A stretch of 64,000 nt of DNA from Candidatus Poribacteria bacterium (GTDB lineage Bacteria > Poribacteria > WGA-4E > WGA-3G), in contig JAJDTJ010000035.1 in NCBI GenBank assembly GCA_022827225.1, forward strand, positions 62,001-126,000, given 5' to 3'. The position numbers and the translations under genes were made by a program. The notes under the pieces are model-generated. The model was not told the origin of the DNA and ran no database searches. It saw only the letters and a program-made list of their open reading frames with translations. How positions within the stretch are numbered: position 1 is the first letter of the stretch; each line of letters begins with the position of its first letter. Shown piece after piece: positions 24,787 through 32,570 of this stretch.

Positions 24787-27665
24787 AGTTTCCCCTGAAT
24801 AACGCGGATCGGTTTTATAACATCCAGATAATAAAGGTGACGTCGGACAAGATGCATCCTGTCATATAACAGCTCAAAGATGTCCCGGAAAGCGGACATT
24901 TTATCACCCTGAATCTCTTCAATTGACGGTAACCCTTCATCCAATAACGGTTGCAAGAAAACTTTATCGCTCTTATGAAGTTCCTCAGGGAGGTATGCCT
25001 CATAAATCAGTCCATCAATAACGCGCTCAAAGTATCCGAGCATCACATGATCGCGGGCATACTTCAAATCCTCGCTGTTTATCTCCGGTTGCTGCTGTAG
25101 AGAGATCAGATAGTCAACGATTTTAGCAATAAGTGCTTTGTGGACTGGCGTGATGTCGGGTATCGGAATCTGTTGGATATATCCACTGCGTGCCCGGAGC
25201 GGATCAATCGTCAATTGGTTCGACACCTGCGAATAAAACCACTCCACAGTCCGGGAATTGAGAAGACCGCAAAGCCACTTTTCTTGGGTTGGGATAAGAT
25301 AGGACGTATTGCCATAATAAAAACCTTCGGTATCAACCGCAAAAGTGTGATGGTTATAGGTGTTTGGACAGACCAGTTTCGGTTGTGCAAAACGTTCTTC
25401 ATGGTCAAGAGACGCAGGTAACTCATACCATGCCTGTTTACCTTTTCTTTTCTGTAGGTTTTCTTTCTGCTTTTCCAAATACTTCAGAATTGCTGGATAG
25501 TCGTCTATCGCTATACCGCGGTGGGTAAAGATTAACCATTGCTGCGGTGTCTCAACGTGCCAACGTCTGATATCCTGTCCGTACAGAAATGGCTTCAAAA
25601 TATTAGCAGATGCGGGATGTGCCGCAAGGAGTTCATCCCGTGTCGCTTTGTCCACCACAAACACCTCAGTGGGCATCGTATTGATACCGAAGGTGGACTT
25701 TGCATTGATGTAGTCGCTTAGCCGTGGACCAGCGTTGCGCAGCTGCTCGCGTAAGTTCACTACGTCCGGCGATTCAAGCGGATTACCATCAGCATCCAAC
25801 ACTTTTTGCAGCTTCGGGTAGCGATCTCGCCTGCGTTGCGTCAGCAGAAGCGCGAGGTCTTCCGGCAATTTAACACCGTGTCGCTTTTCATAAGTTTCAG
25901 TATCTTTGTAGGAATTATGAAACGAGGCAATGATGTCCACACCCCTACGTTTTGCAGTTATCAGATCGGTTTTGGCTTTTTCCCACTCTTTCAAGTATAA
26001 TAATGCCGCGCCCCGATGGTAATAGGCTATAGGGTCCTTTGGATTTAGTTCCATTGCCTTAGCGTAGTCTTCAATAGCAAGGTTAACTTTGCCCTTGATA
26101 AAATAAACCACACCGCGATTGATATGGGCAGCAACTGTTTTCGGATCTAATTCTATTGCTTTGGTATAGGCAGCGATTGCCTCATCGTATTCACCTTTGT
26201 TAGCATGGGCGGAACCCTGATTATTGTAAGTACCAGCATGATCTGGATCAAATTCTAAGGCTTTGTTAAAGTCTCGAATGGCAAGGTCAACTTCGCCTTT
26301 GTCACCATAGGCAGCTCCGCGATTATTGTATATCTCAGGAAAACATGGATCTCGTTTTATTACCTCATTATAGTTATCAATTGCTCGATCGGGTTCACCA
26401 TTCAGGTTGTAAGCCAACCCACGATTGTTGTAGCCTAAGGCATCATCTGGGTTCAGTGCTATTGCTTTGTTATAGTTTTCAATTGCTCGCCCATACTGAC
26501 CTTTGTGATGGTAAGCCACACCGCTATTGATATAGGCATTGGCAAAATCTGGGTTCAGTGCTATTGCTTTGTTATAATCCTTGATTGCCCGATCAAAATC
26601 AAGTTTGTTCGCATAAACAAGTCCGCGATTGTTGTAGGTGCCAGGATCGCGTGGACTTAATTCAATTGATGTTGTGAAATCTTTGATAGCTTTCGTATGT
26701 TCACCGTTACTGCCGTAGGTAGCACCACGATTGTTATATATGCCAGCATGGTGTGGATTCAGAACAGCTGCTTTATTATAATTTTCTATAGCCGTTTCAA
26801 ACTCATTTTGGAGATAGTATGCAGTCCCACGGTTGCAATAGGCTTCAACATAAACTGGATGCAATTCTATAGCTTTGTTAAAATCTGCGATGGCAAGATC
26901 GTATGCTCTCTTTTTAGCATAAATGATTCCACGGTTATTGTAAGCGGACGATGATTTAGGGACGAGGACTATCACATTGTCATAGTCTTCAATTGCCTTC
27001 TCATAATTTCCTGTTCTCTCATAAGCAATCCCACGATTATTATAGGCATCAGTGTAACGCGAGTTCAGTTCAATAGCACGCGAGTACGCCACAATAGCTT
27101 GGTCTATTTGCCTTAGTGTTAGCAAGAAATTGCCTTGTTTGAACGCGAGTTCCGCCATGGTTTGCAACTGTATTTTGTGGATGACTTCTCGGATGCCTTC
27201 CACTACACTTTGCCAACCTTTACTTCTGGGGTTCCATTCGTTAAGAGGTCTCCCTTCGGCAGGTAAAGCTTGAAAGTCGCTAAGTTTTTGAGATTCCCAC
27301 TCACTAAGGAATGAGCTTTCAGTAGACAAAGCTTGGACATTGCTCAATTTATAATTTTTCCAATCGCAATCTTCAAGAATAATCAAGATGGGGGTTATGT
27401 TTTTTTCTAAGACTAATGCCAATTCTTCATTACAAGTTTTAGAGGCAAGGCTCTCAGAGGAAACGAGGTAAAGCCATATATCTGAATCGGGTAGGTTAGT
27501 AGAAAAAATTTCTTCACGCCATTTGTCACCTGGAATGATCTCATTGTCGTGCCAAGGGTCTATTAGACCCTCGCGCTTCATTGGTTCAAGGCATGTGAGC
27601 AGTTTATTCTTTGCTTTCTTATTTTTATGTGAATATGTAATGAATCCTTTTAGAGGCTTGCTCAC
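24783..27665 (-). CDS. TIR domain - 12 TPR repeats - TaqI-C-like DNA specificity domain fusion
   Basis: The protein has 960 residues. A GTG at 27665 is chosen because GAGGAGAG precedes it and it starts directly at the TIR strand (SKPLKGFITYSHK); an upstream TTG is possible. TIR spans about 5-100, with DPWHDNEIIPGDKW (the BB-loop region) and SSESLASKTCNEEL, where the CNEEL glutamates (about 80-81) match the NADase catalytic position. Residues about 169-576 are twelve TPRs of the AYNNRGIAY type. From about 580, PRLSDYINAKSTFGI, PFLYGQDIRRWHV and SYLIPTQEKWLCGLLNS match the TaqI-C specificity region of Eco57I/TaqI-type methylases, without any methylase motif. The likely role is TIR NAD cleavage triggered through DNA recognition; the trigger is inferred. 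Confidence 0.82.
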   Translation of the reverse strand: MSKPLKGFITYSHKNKKAKNKLLTCLEPMKREGLIDPWHDNEIIPGDKWREEIFSTNLPDSDIWLYLVSSESLASKTCNEELALVLEKNITPILIILEDCDWKNYKLSNVQALSTESSFLSEWESQKLSDFQALPAEGRPLNEWNPRSKGWQSVVEGIREVIHKIQLQTMAELAFKQGNFLLTLRQIDQAIVAYSRAIELNSRYTDAYNNRGIAYERTGNYEKAIEDYDNVIVLVPKSSSAYNNRGIIYAKKRAYDLAIADFNKAIELHPVYVEAYCNRGTAYYLQNEFETAIENYNKAAVLNPHHAGIYNNRGATYGSNGEHTKAIKDFTTSIELSPRDPGTYNNRGLVYANKLDFDRAIKDYNKAIALNPDFANAYINSGVAYHHKGQYGRAIENYNKAIALNPDDALGYNNRGLAYNLNGEPDRAIDNYNEVIKRDPCFPEIYNNRGAAYGDKGEVDLAIRDFNKALEFDPDHAGTYNNQGSAHANKGEYDEAIAAYTKAIELDPKTVAAHINRGVVYFIKGKVNLAIEDYAKAMELNPKDPIAYYHRGAALLYLKEWEKAKTDLITAKRRGVDIIASFHNSYKDTETYEKRHGVKLPEDLALLLTQRRRDRYPKLQKVLDADGNPLESPDVVNLREQLRNAGPRLSDYINAKSTFGINTMPTEVFVVDKATRDELLAAHPASANILKPFLYGQDIRRWHVETPQQWLIFTHRGIAIDDYPAILKYLEKQKENLQKRKGKQAWYELPASLDHEERFAQPKLVCPNTYNHHTFAVDTEGFYYGNTSYLIPTQEKWLCGLLNSRTVEWFYSQVSNQLTIDPLRARSGYIQQIPIPDITPVHKALIAKIVDYLISLQQQPEINSEDLKYARDHVMLGYFERVIDGLIYEAYLPEELHKSDKVFLQPLLDEGLPSIEEIQGDKMSAFRDIFELLYDRMHLVRRHLYYLDVIKPIRVIQGKL

Positions 27666-27702
27666 GACTTCTCTCCTCAGCAATGCGATTTACTTGACGG
27701 TA

Positions 27703-27732
27703 ATGATAACATACAAAGTGGACAGATGTCAA
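27703..27732 (-). promoter_or_regulatory. Promoter of the TIR-TPR / ATPase operon
   Basis: On the minus strand TTGACA (27732-27727), 18-bp spacer, TATCAT (27708-27703), about 40 bp upstream of the GTG at 27665. Confidence 0.55.
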
Positions 27733-27791
27733 CTGAATTTGGAAGTTTGAAACCCTATTAATTTCAAGGCACATACCGCTCCGCTGGAGCG

Positions 27792-27831
27792 TAATCCGCG
27801 AAATCTGCGTAATCCGCGACAATCCGAGATT
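27792..27831 (+). repeat. AATCCGCG-type dispersed repeat
   Basis: A run of degenerate AATCCGCG units related to 19040-19079. It lies between the TIR operon promoter and the methylase remnant, 8 bases from the remnant's stop codon. Confidence 0.45.
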
Positions 27832-27839
27832 CTGACAAC

Positions 27840-28393
27840 CTATGATTTCCCCTTCAAACTCCGCGCCTTCCGTAGCCGAGATTCCACCAGATTCACAACA
27901 GCCTCATACACCCCATCCCGCTCACCTTGTGTGAGGTTGAGGGCATCAAACATGATTGCGTCAAGGACGAGACGATCGTCTGAGGGCTCAAGCATTTCCC
28001 ATGCAGTTGATGTGAATATTGCTTCGTCTTCAAATGCGAAGATTTTTGGATATAAACACAGCAATTCCGAAACCTCGTAGGTCTGAATTTTCAGCAGACC
28101 GCCGCCGAAATTAGAGCGTCCCGCCATATTCACCATCAGTTGAAACAGTGACGAATTCAAGGAAGCACACAAAGGCAATATCAAACTGGAATCTGCGTGG
28201 ACCTCTTAGAAGTTGTCGCTTGCATAGCAACCTTCTTGTGCATACAGGGTTCTGGCAGTTGAAGAAATAGTGTGCGTTGACTCTGGTAGCCTAACACCTT
28301 GAGGAGATGAGTGGCGTTTTCGGTGAGTTCGTCCTTCGTGAAGTTGTTAAGTACGCGTTGGATGTCGGTTCTGAGATGTGTTTGATGCATCAC
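27840..28393 (-). pseudogene. Internally deleted remnant of a class I DNA methylase (type IIG-like R-M)
   Basis: Two frames on the minus strand make up the remnant. The first (28393 to 28181, MMHQTHLRTDIQRVLNNF) resembles the N-terminal helical segment of Eco57I-type R-M proteins (ATHLLKVLGYQSQRTL). The second (in frame from a stop at 28208 to 27840) resumes in their extreme C-terminus (LILPLCASLNSSLF, FGGGLLKIQTYEV). The large central part, including the methylase motifs, is missing, and the junction at about 28200-28260 is frameshifted. I read it as a gene that lost most of its length. The two frames could also be read as two small proteins, but the second has no proper start. Confidence 0.6.
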
Positions 28394-28477
28394 TGTTTCC
28401 TTGACGGTTATATCTGTTTAGTTTACCTGATTTTTTAGGGGGTGCAAGTTAATTATCTGAACCCACAAGTAAATCGT

Positions 28478-28506
28478 TTGACAAACAAATGTTATTCGCG
28501 TAAAAT
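28478..28506 (+). promoter_or_regulatory. Consensus sigma70-type promoter
   Basis: TTGACA at 28478-28483, 17-bp spacer, TAAAAT at 28501-28506, 30 bases before the ATG at 28536. Confidence 0.75.
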
Positions 28507-28535
28507 GGGACACAATATCTTGTTAAGGAATTAAT

Positions 28536-29489
28536 ATGTCCATGTCAAACCCAATCACTGAAGCCCAAACCTTAGAAACCGAAGGCAGGCTTGCCGAAGC
28601 CATCCAGGTCTATGATGATATTCTTAACACAACTGACGAACCGCTAACCCACGCGCTTGCCTATTTTCGACTCGGTACCATCTACCACGGATGGCGAGAA
28701 CTCTTCACAGCGCAACGGTTTTTCGCACAGGCGCATCAACTCGATCCAAGCAATACTGACATTCGAGATGCGGTTGCCGAACTCAATCTACATTTTTCGG
28801 AGAATCGGGAATCGGTTGCTGATGAGATGTCACGCAAAAACAGCGACCAGATCGTGTCGCTGTTCCGCATCGCTACAGGGATTAAACTGTTGACGATGGA
28901 GAAACCCGTGCAAGCCTATCCGTTGCTGCAGAGTCGGACCAAGATTTTTCTCAATGCTGCTATGGCGAAGCACCTACTTGCCGATATCCAGATCACAGAA
29001 GACGAGCGAAACTCAGCGATCAATTTCCTATTGGAACGGGATTGGCTTACGAACACCGGTGCATCGCTCTACACGATAACGGAAAAAGGGTTGTATAACT
29101 TCTATATTGAACTGGCGCAGCTGCACATCGCCAACGCCGCTTGGACAGAAGCGGTGATGTGTTATGAGCAAGCATCATGGCTATATCGAGAGCAACAGGC
29201 TCCGCGCTATTGGCTTGTTATCTGTCATACCGAAGTGGAGGCGTGGGACAAAGCCGTTGAGATTGCTGCCGACCTCCCTGTTGAGGTGCCTGAAGGTGTA
29301 GATGCTGTTGCCTATCATACCGCTGTGGCGCAGAGCTATCACCATATTTATGAAACTGCTGAAGACGATCGCGCCAAACAGCGCGTGATTGAAGCCTGTG
29401 AGACGGTATTGCGTTTGGATAAGAAGGCGAAGACGATTTCAAAACTCCTCGCTTTGTATCAACCGAAAAAAGCGTGGTGGCGTAGATAA
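28536..29489 (+). CDS. TPR-like helical repeat protein
   Basis: The protein has 317 residues. The ATG at 28536 follows AAGGAA and a strong promoter. It has no signal peptide. TPR-like helix pairs are visible at the start (AEAIQVYDDILN, ALAYFRLGTIYHGW, FTAQRFFAQAHQLDP), in the middle (AWTEAVMCYEQASWLY) and at the end (VIEACETVLRLDKKAKTISKLLALY). The central part (about 95-180) is less regular and may be a winged-helix-like insertion (LLERDWLTNTGASLYTITEKGL). It is cytoplasmic, probably a scaffold or regulator; the partner is unknown. The next gene has its own promoter, so the two are probably separate units. Confidence 0.65.
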   Translation: MSMSNPITEAQTLETEGRLAEAIQVYDDILNTTDEPLTHALAYFRLGTIYHGWRELFTAQRFFAQAHQLDPSNTDIRDAVAELNLHFSENRESVADEMSRKNSDQIVSLFRIATGIKLLTMEKPVQAYPLLQSRTKIFLNAAMAKHLLADIQITEDERNSAINFLLERDWLTNTGASLYTITEKGLYNFYIELAQLHIANAAWTEAVMCYEQASWLYREQQAPRYWLVICHTEVEAWDKAVEIAADLPVEVPEGVDAVAYHTAVAQSYHHIYETAEDDRAKQRVIEACETVLRLDKKAKTISKLLALYQPKKAWWRR

Positions 29490-29508
29490 TTGGAATAGAG
29501 GAACGCCA

Positions 29509-29537
29509 TTGACAAAAAGGAGGGTATCTGGTAAAGT
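29509..29537 (+). promoter_or_regulatory. Promoter of the DegT-family aminotransferase
   Basis: TTGACA at 29509-29514, 17-bp spacer, TAAAGT at 29532-29537, with the ATG at 29605 about 65 bp downstream. Confidence 0.7.
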
Positions 29538-29604
29538 ATCACCATATTTCGTGTCTTTTTCGTTAGGTTTCCGAAGTACGTTTTATAATTTTTGGAGGAG
29601 AAAG

Positions 29605-30864
29605 ATGGCAGCACGTTTAGCAATAGATGGTGGAACGCCTGTTATCGCCGAACCCATCCCCGGCGGGATGCACGGACCGAGTATGATAGATCAGCGTGAG
29701 ATTGATGCCGTGACTGAGGTCTTGCGCAGTGGTAAACTCTTTCGGTTCGTTGAGGATTCAAATGTAGGCAATTTTGAGAGCGAAGCAGCGGCGCACCTCG
29801 GTGCCAAACACGCCTTAATGGTGAACTCAGGTACCTCGGCAATTATCTGTGGGCTTACCGGTATCGGCATCGGACCGGGTGATGAAGTAATTTTACCGGG
29901 CTACACCTTCATTGCCACAGCTGCCGCTATTGTCGGTGTGGGGGCGATTCCGGTCATAGCAGAAATTGACGATTCACTCGGCTTAGATCTCGCCGATGTC
30001 GAGCGGAAGATTACACCGCATACCAAAGCCATTTTACCGGTACACATGCAGGGTGTACCCTGCCGACTTGAGGCGATTGTTGAACTCGCGCGGAAACACG
30101 ATCTCAAAGTTATTGAAGATTGTTGTCAGTGTGTCGGTGGTCAGTACAAAGGCAAGTATGCGGGGACGTGGGGCGATGCAGGTGCGTGGAGCCTTAACTA
30201 CTACAAGGTTATCTCTTGTGGCGAAGGAGGACTCGTCTTTACCGACGACTACGATATCTATGAACGCGCGGCGTTTGCGGCAGAACCCGGTCTACCGATG
30301 TGGATGAGCGATTCTGAATGGCAGAGCAAACCCTTCTCGCGGCAGTGTTACCGGACAAGCGAGATTTTGGGCGCAATTGCACGTGTACAACTCTCTAAAT
30401 TAGAGGATATTCTGGGACACACGCGCCGACTCAAGAAGGCGTTCACCGCAGAACTCGCCGACGATCCGAAGGGATATATCCGACAACATGTGGATGACCC
30501 GACGGGTGAGTGCGGGATTAGTGCCGCGATTATTGTGCACGATTTAGAACTCGCCAAGAAATATGCTGATGCACTCAGGGCGGAAGGGTTGAACGCCGGG
30601 ACTGCCTATAACGAAGGCTTCCCGGATCGACATATCTATACCTATTGGGATTCGATCCTCTTCAAGCATTCGCCGGACGCGTCGGGGTATCCGTGGGCGG
30701 ATCCACGCTACAAAGGGGATGTTGAATATTCACGGGATATGTGTCCGCAGACATTATCTATCTTGGGGCGTGCACTCCGGTTCGGCTTCAATGTGAATAT
30801 GCAGGAAGAGCACGCGCGATTAATGGCAGCAGCGATTAATAAAGTTGACGCTGCACTCGGATAG
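29605..30864 (+). CDS. DegT/DnrJ/EryC1/StrS family PLP aminotransferase
   Basis: The protein has 419 residues. The ATG at 29605 has GGAGGAG about 5 nt upstream; a long upstream extension of the frame is rejected because it runs back into the previous gene. The PLP lysine is K201 in NYYKVISCGEGG, with the family signatures NSGTSAI (74-80), LPGYTFIATAAAI and IEDCCQCVGGQYKGK (170-184). Family members aminate keto-sugars or inositols for cell-surface glycans and antibiotics. In this genome type, copies of this gene also occur outside sugar clusters, with unknown substrate. The neighbouring genes give no pathway. Confidence 0.87.
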   Translation: MAARLAIDGGTPVIAEPIPGGMHGPSMIDQREIDAVTEVLRSGKLFRFVEDSNVGNFESEAAAHLGAKHALMVNSGTSAIICGLTGIGIGPGDEVILPGYTFIATAAAIVGVGAIPVIAEIDDSLGLDLADVERKITPHTKAILPVHMQGVPCRLEAIVELARKHDLKVIEDCCQCVGGQYKGKYAGTWGDAGAWSLNYYKVISCGEGGLVFTDDYDIYERAAFAAEPGLPMWMSDSEWQSKPFSRQCYRTSEILGAIARVQLSKLEDILGHTRRLKKAFTAELADDPKGYIRQHVDDPTGECGISAAIIVHDLELAKKYADALRAEGLNAGTAYNEGFPDRHIYTYWDSILFKHSPDASGYPWADPRYKGDVEYSRDMCPQTLSILGRALRFGFNVNMQEEHARLMAAAINKVDAALG

Positions 30865-30871
30865 TGCGGAT

Positions 30872-31633
30872 TTATTTTTCTGAAACCGGGATGACATAAG
30901 TGCGGCGACTGACTTCAGTGAACCCCAATTTCTGCGCGACTCTGAGTGAAGCGATGTTGTCTTCGCCGCAGCTCCAGACGGGGACTTTACCTTTGGCTTG
31001 GATTGCTTCGGCGACGAGCGATGCCGCGGCGGTCGCGAACCCGTTTTTACGCCACGCTTCTACGGTAGAGACGCCGATATCGGCGTGCAGGTCCGTCTCC
31101 GCATAGGTGTGTGCGATAGCGACGAGGTTGCTGTCCACCACGGCACCAGCGGCGAGGCCTTCTGTGAGCATCGCTTCGTGTGTTTTGTAACCGTTGCCTT
31201 GGACTTCTATAGGCGCTTCCGACAGGTACTTGACATCTTCTGAGGTTAGAAGGCGAACCGCCGCGTTCGGGTAGCGGTGAACGGGTTCTAAAAGCGCGTG
31301 GTAGACATCGCCGTAATAACGGATGGATGTACCGGTGTCTGCTTCAATAAGGGCGCCGAGAGATGCAGCGCATGAGGTGTCAACGTTGATACAACTCCAA
31401 CCGTCAGTGGCTTTTAGCAGTCGCCACAGCGCGGCGGCATCGGTACCGAAACCGCACGGTTCGTCTGGGCAGTACGCGTCGAAGACCAGCGCAGCAGTGA
31501 CATCCGGTAGCGTGCCGGCGACATAAGCGTCACACATCCCGTGCTTTAGACGGGAACCAGAGATAACGGTCATCGGGGTATCACCGATGATAGCAGCCAG
31601 AGTCAGACATTCTTGAGGCGTGAGTTTAGTCAT
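30872..31633 (-). CDS. GNAT-family N-acetyltransferase
   Basis: The protein has 253 residues. The C-terminal half carries the GNAT core: the strand DLHADIGVSTVEAWRKNGFATAA with the acetyl-CoA pyrophosphate loop (R-x-x-G-x-A in RKNGFA) and the closing block NIASLRVAQKLGFTEVSRRTY. The N-terminal half is a partly degenerate GNAT-like region, as in two-domain members. The acceptor substrate is unknown. Its stop lies 8 bases beyond the stop of the convergent aminotransferase, and its start is 19 bases from the start of the divergent MBL gene. Confidence 0.75.
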   Translation of the reverse strand: MTKLTPQECLTLAAIIGDTPMTVISGSRLKHGMCDAYVAGTLPDVTAALVFDAYCPDEPCGFGTDAAALWRLLKATDGWSCINVDTSCAASLGALIEADTGTSIRYYGDVYHALLEPVHRYPNAAVRLLTSEDVKYLSEAPIEVQGNGYKTHEAMLTEGLAAGAVVDSNLVAIAHTYAETDLHADIGVSTVEAWRKNGFATAAASLVAEAIQAKGKVPVWSCGEDNIASLRVAQKLGFTEVSRRTYVIPVSEK

Positions 31634-31651
31634 TTAAAGGAAAATTAAAAA

Positions 31652-32452
31652 GTGAAGATTACGATTTTAGGTTCAGGTACCTCGACAGGCGTTCCTGAGT
31701 ATAAATGCGAATGTGAGACCTGCGAAGATGCACGCGATGTGAACTCAAAAAACTATCGGACCCGTTCATCAATCCATATTGAGAAAGACGGGAAGGGCCT
31801 GCAATTCGATCTGGGTCCCAATTTCATGGATCAGATTGTCCGGAATCGGATTGATCGGATAGATGCTGTTATCTTCACACATCCTCACGCCGATCATGTC
31901 AGTGGCACAAACGACATTGTGATGCCGTGTCGGAAACAGCAGATGGATATGCCGATCTACGGACCCGAAGGGACAATGAACATCTTGCAGCGCAACTTTG
32001 ACTATATGTTCACAAAGGAGACGTTCCAAGGTGGTGGTGTCGGTCATCTGCTACCGAACGTGATTGAGGAAAAAGAGCAATTGAAACTGCATGGCTTCGA
32101 TATTATGTCAATTCCGGTGGAACACGGGAATGTTGACACTTTCGGATATCGGATTGACAATTTCGGGTATCTGCCTGACGTGAAACGACTGCCGAAGGCA
32201 TCGCAGGACTTGCTAAACGGGATAGAGGTGCTCGTGATTGATGCGCTGAGTTTCAATCCGAGACATCCGACACATCTTTCCGTGGGTGAAGCCTTGGAGA
32301 TTAGCGATGCGCTAAAACCCCGAGAGACCTATTTCACACACATTATGCACCGACTGGATCACCGTTATTTCCCGGATCAGTGTAAAGAGATGGACATTGA
32401 ACTTCCAGACAGTGCCTACCTTGCTTATGACGGTCAGGTTATTCAGTTTTAA
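31652..32452 (+). CDS. PhnP-like metallo-beta-lactamase-fold hydrolase
   Basis: The protein has 266 residues and starts at a GTG (31652) with AAAGGA upstream. The MBL zinc motif THPHADH (76-82, ligands H77, H79, D81, H82) is preceded by the cysteine-rich insertion YKCECETC (17-24) found in PhnP and related phosphoribosyl cyclic phosphodiesterases. Later ligands are in VEHGN and the terminal FTHIMHRLDH. PhnP opens a cyclic phosphate in phosphonate degradation, but no phn genes are near and many PhnP-like proteins have other diester substrates. A call of MBL phosphodiesterase is as far as the sequence goes. Confidence 0.82.
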   Translation: MKITILGSGTSTGVPEYKCECETCEDARDVNSKNYRTRSSIHIEKDGKGLQFDLGPNFMDQIVRNRIDRIDAVIFTHPHADHVSGTNDIVMPCRKQQMDMPIYGPEGTMNILQRNFDYMFTKETFQGGGVGHLLPNVIEEKEQLKLHGFDIMSIPVEHGNVDTFGYRIDNFGYLPDVKRLPKASQDLLNGIEVLVIDALSFNPRHPTHLSVGEALEISDALKPRETYFTHIMHRLDHRYFPDQCKEMDIELPDSAYLAYDGQVIQF

Positions 32453-32520
32453 GAGTTGTCGGTTGTCAGTTAAAGAGAACTCTGGTTTATATTACCCCCT
32501 TGTAGGGGCTGCGTAACTTA

Positions 32521-32545
32521 TAGGGGCTGGGTTACCCAGCCCCTA
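32521..32545. terminator. 12-bp perfect hairpin between convergent genes
   Basis: TAGGGGCTGGGT (32521-32532) pairs with ACCCAGCCCCTA (32534-32545). It lies between the stops of the MBL gene and the adaptor gene and is preceded by a partial copy of the same sequence at about 32503. There is no long T-run; it may act as a bidirectional barrier, but its sequence resembles a dispersed repeat. Confidence 0.45.
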
Positions 32546-32570
32546 CGTGTAATGACTGCAACTCTTCCGT

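Noticed and set aside
28181-28393. A separate 70-residue gene
   Set aside because: Its sequence fits the N-terminus of a methylase and it is followed by a frameshifted C-terminal match, so a remnant is the simpler reading.
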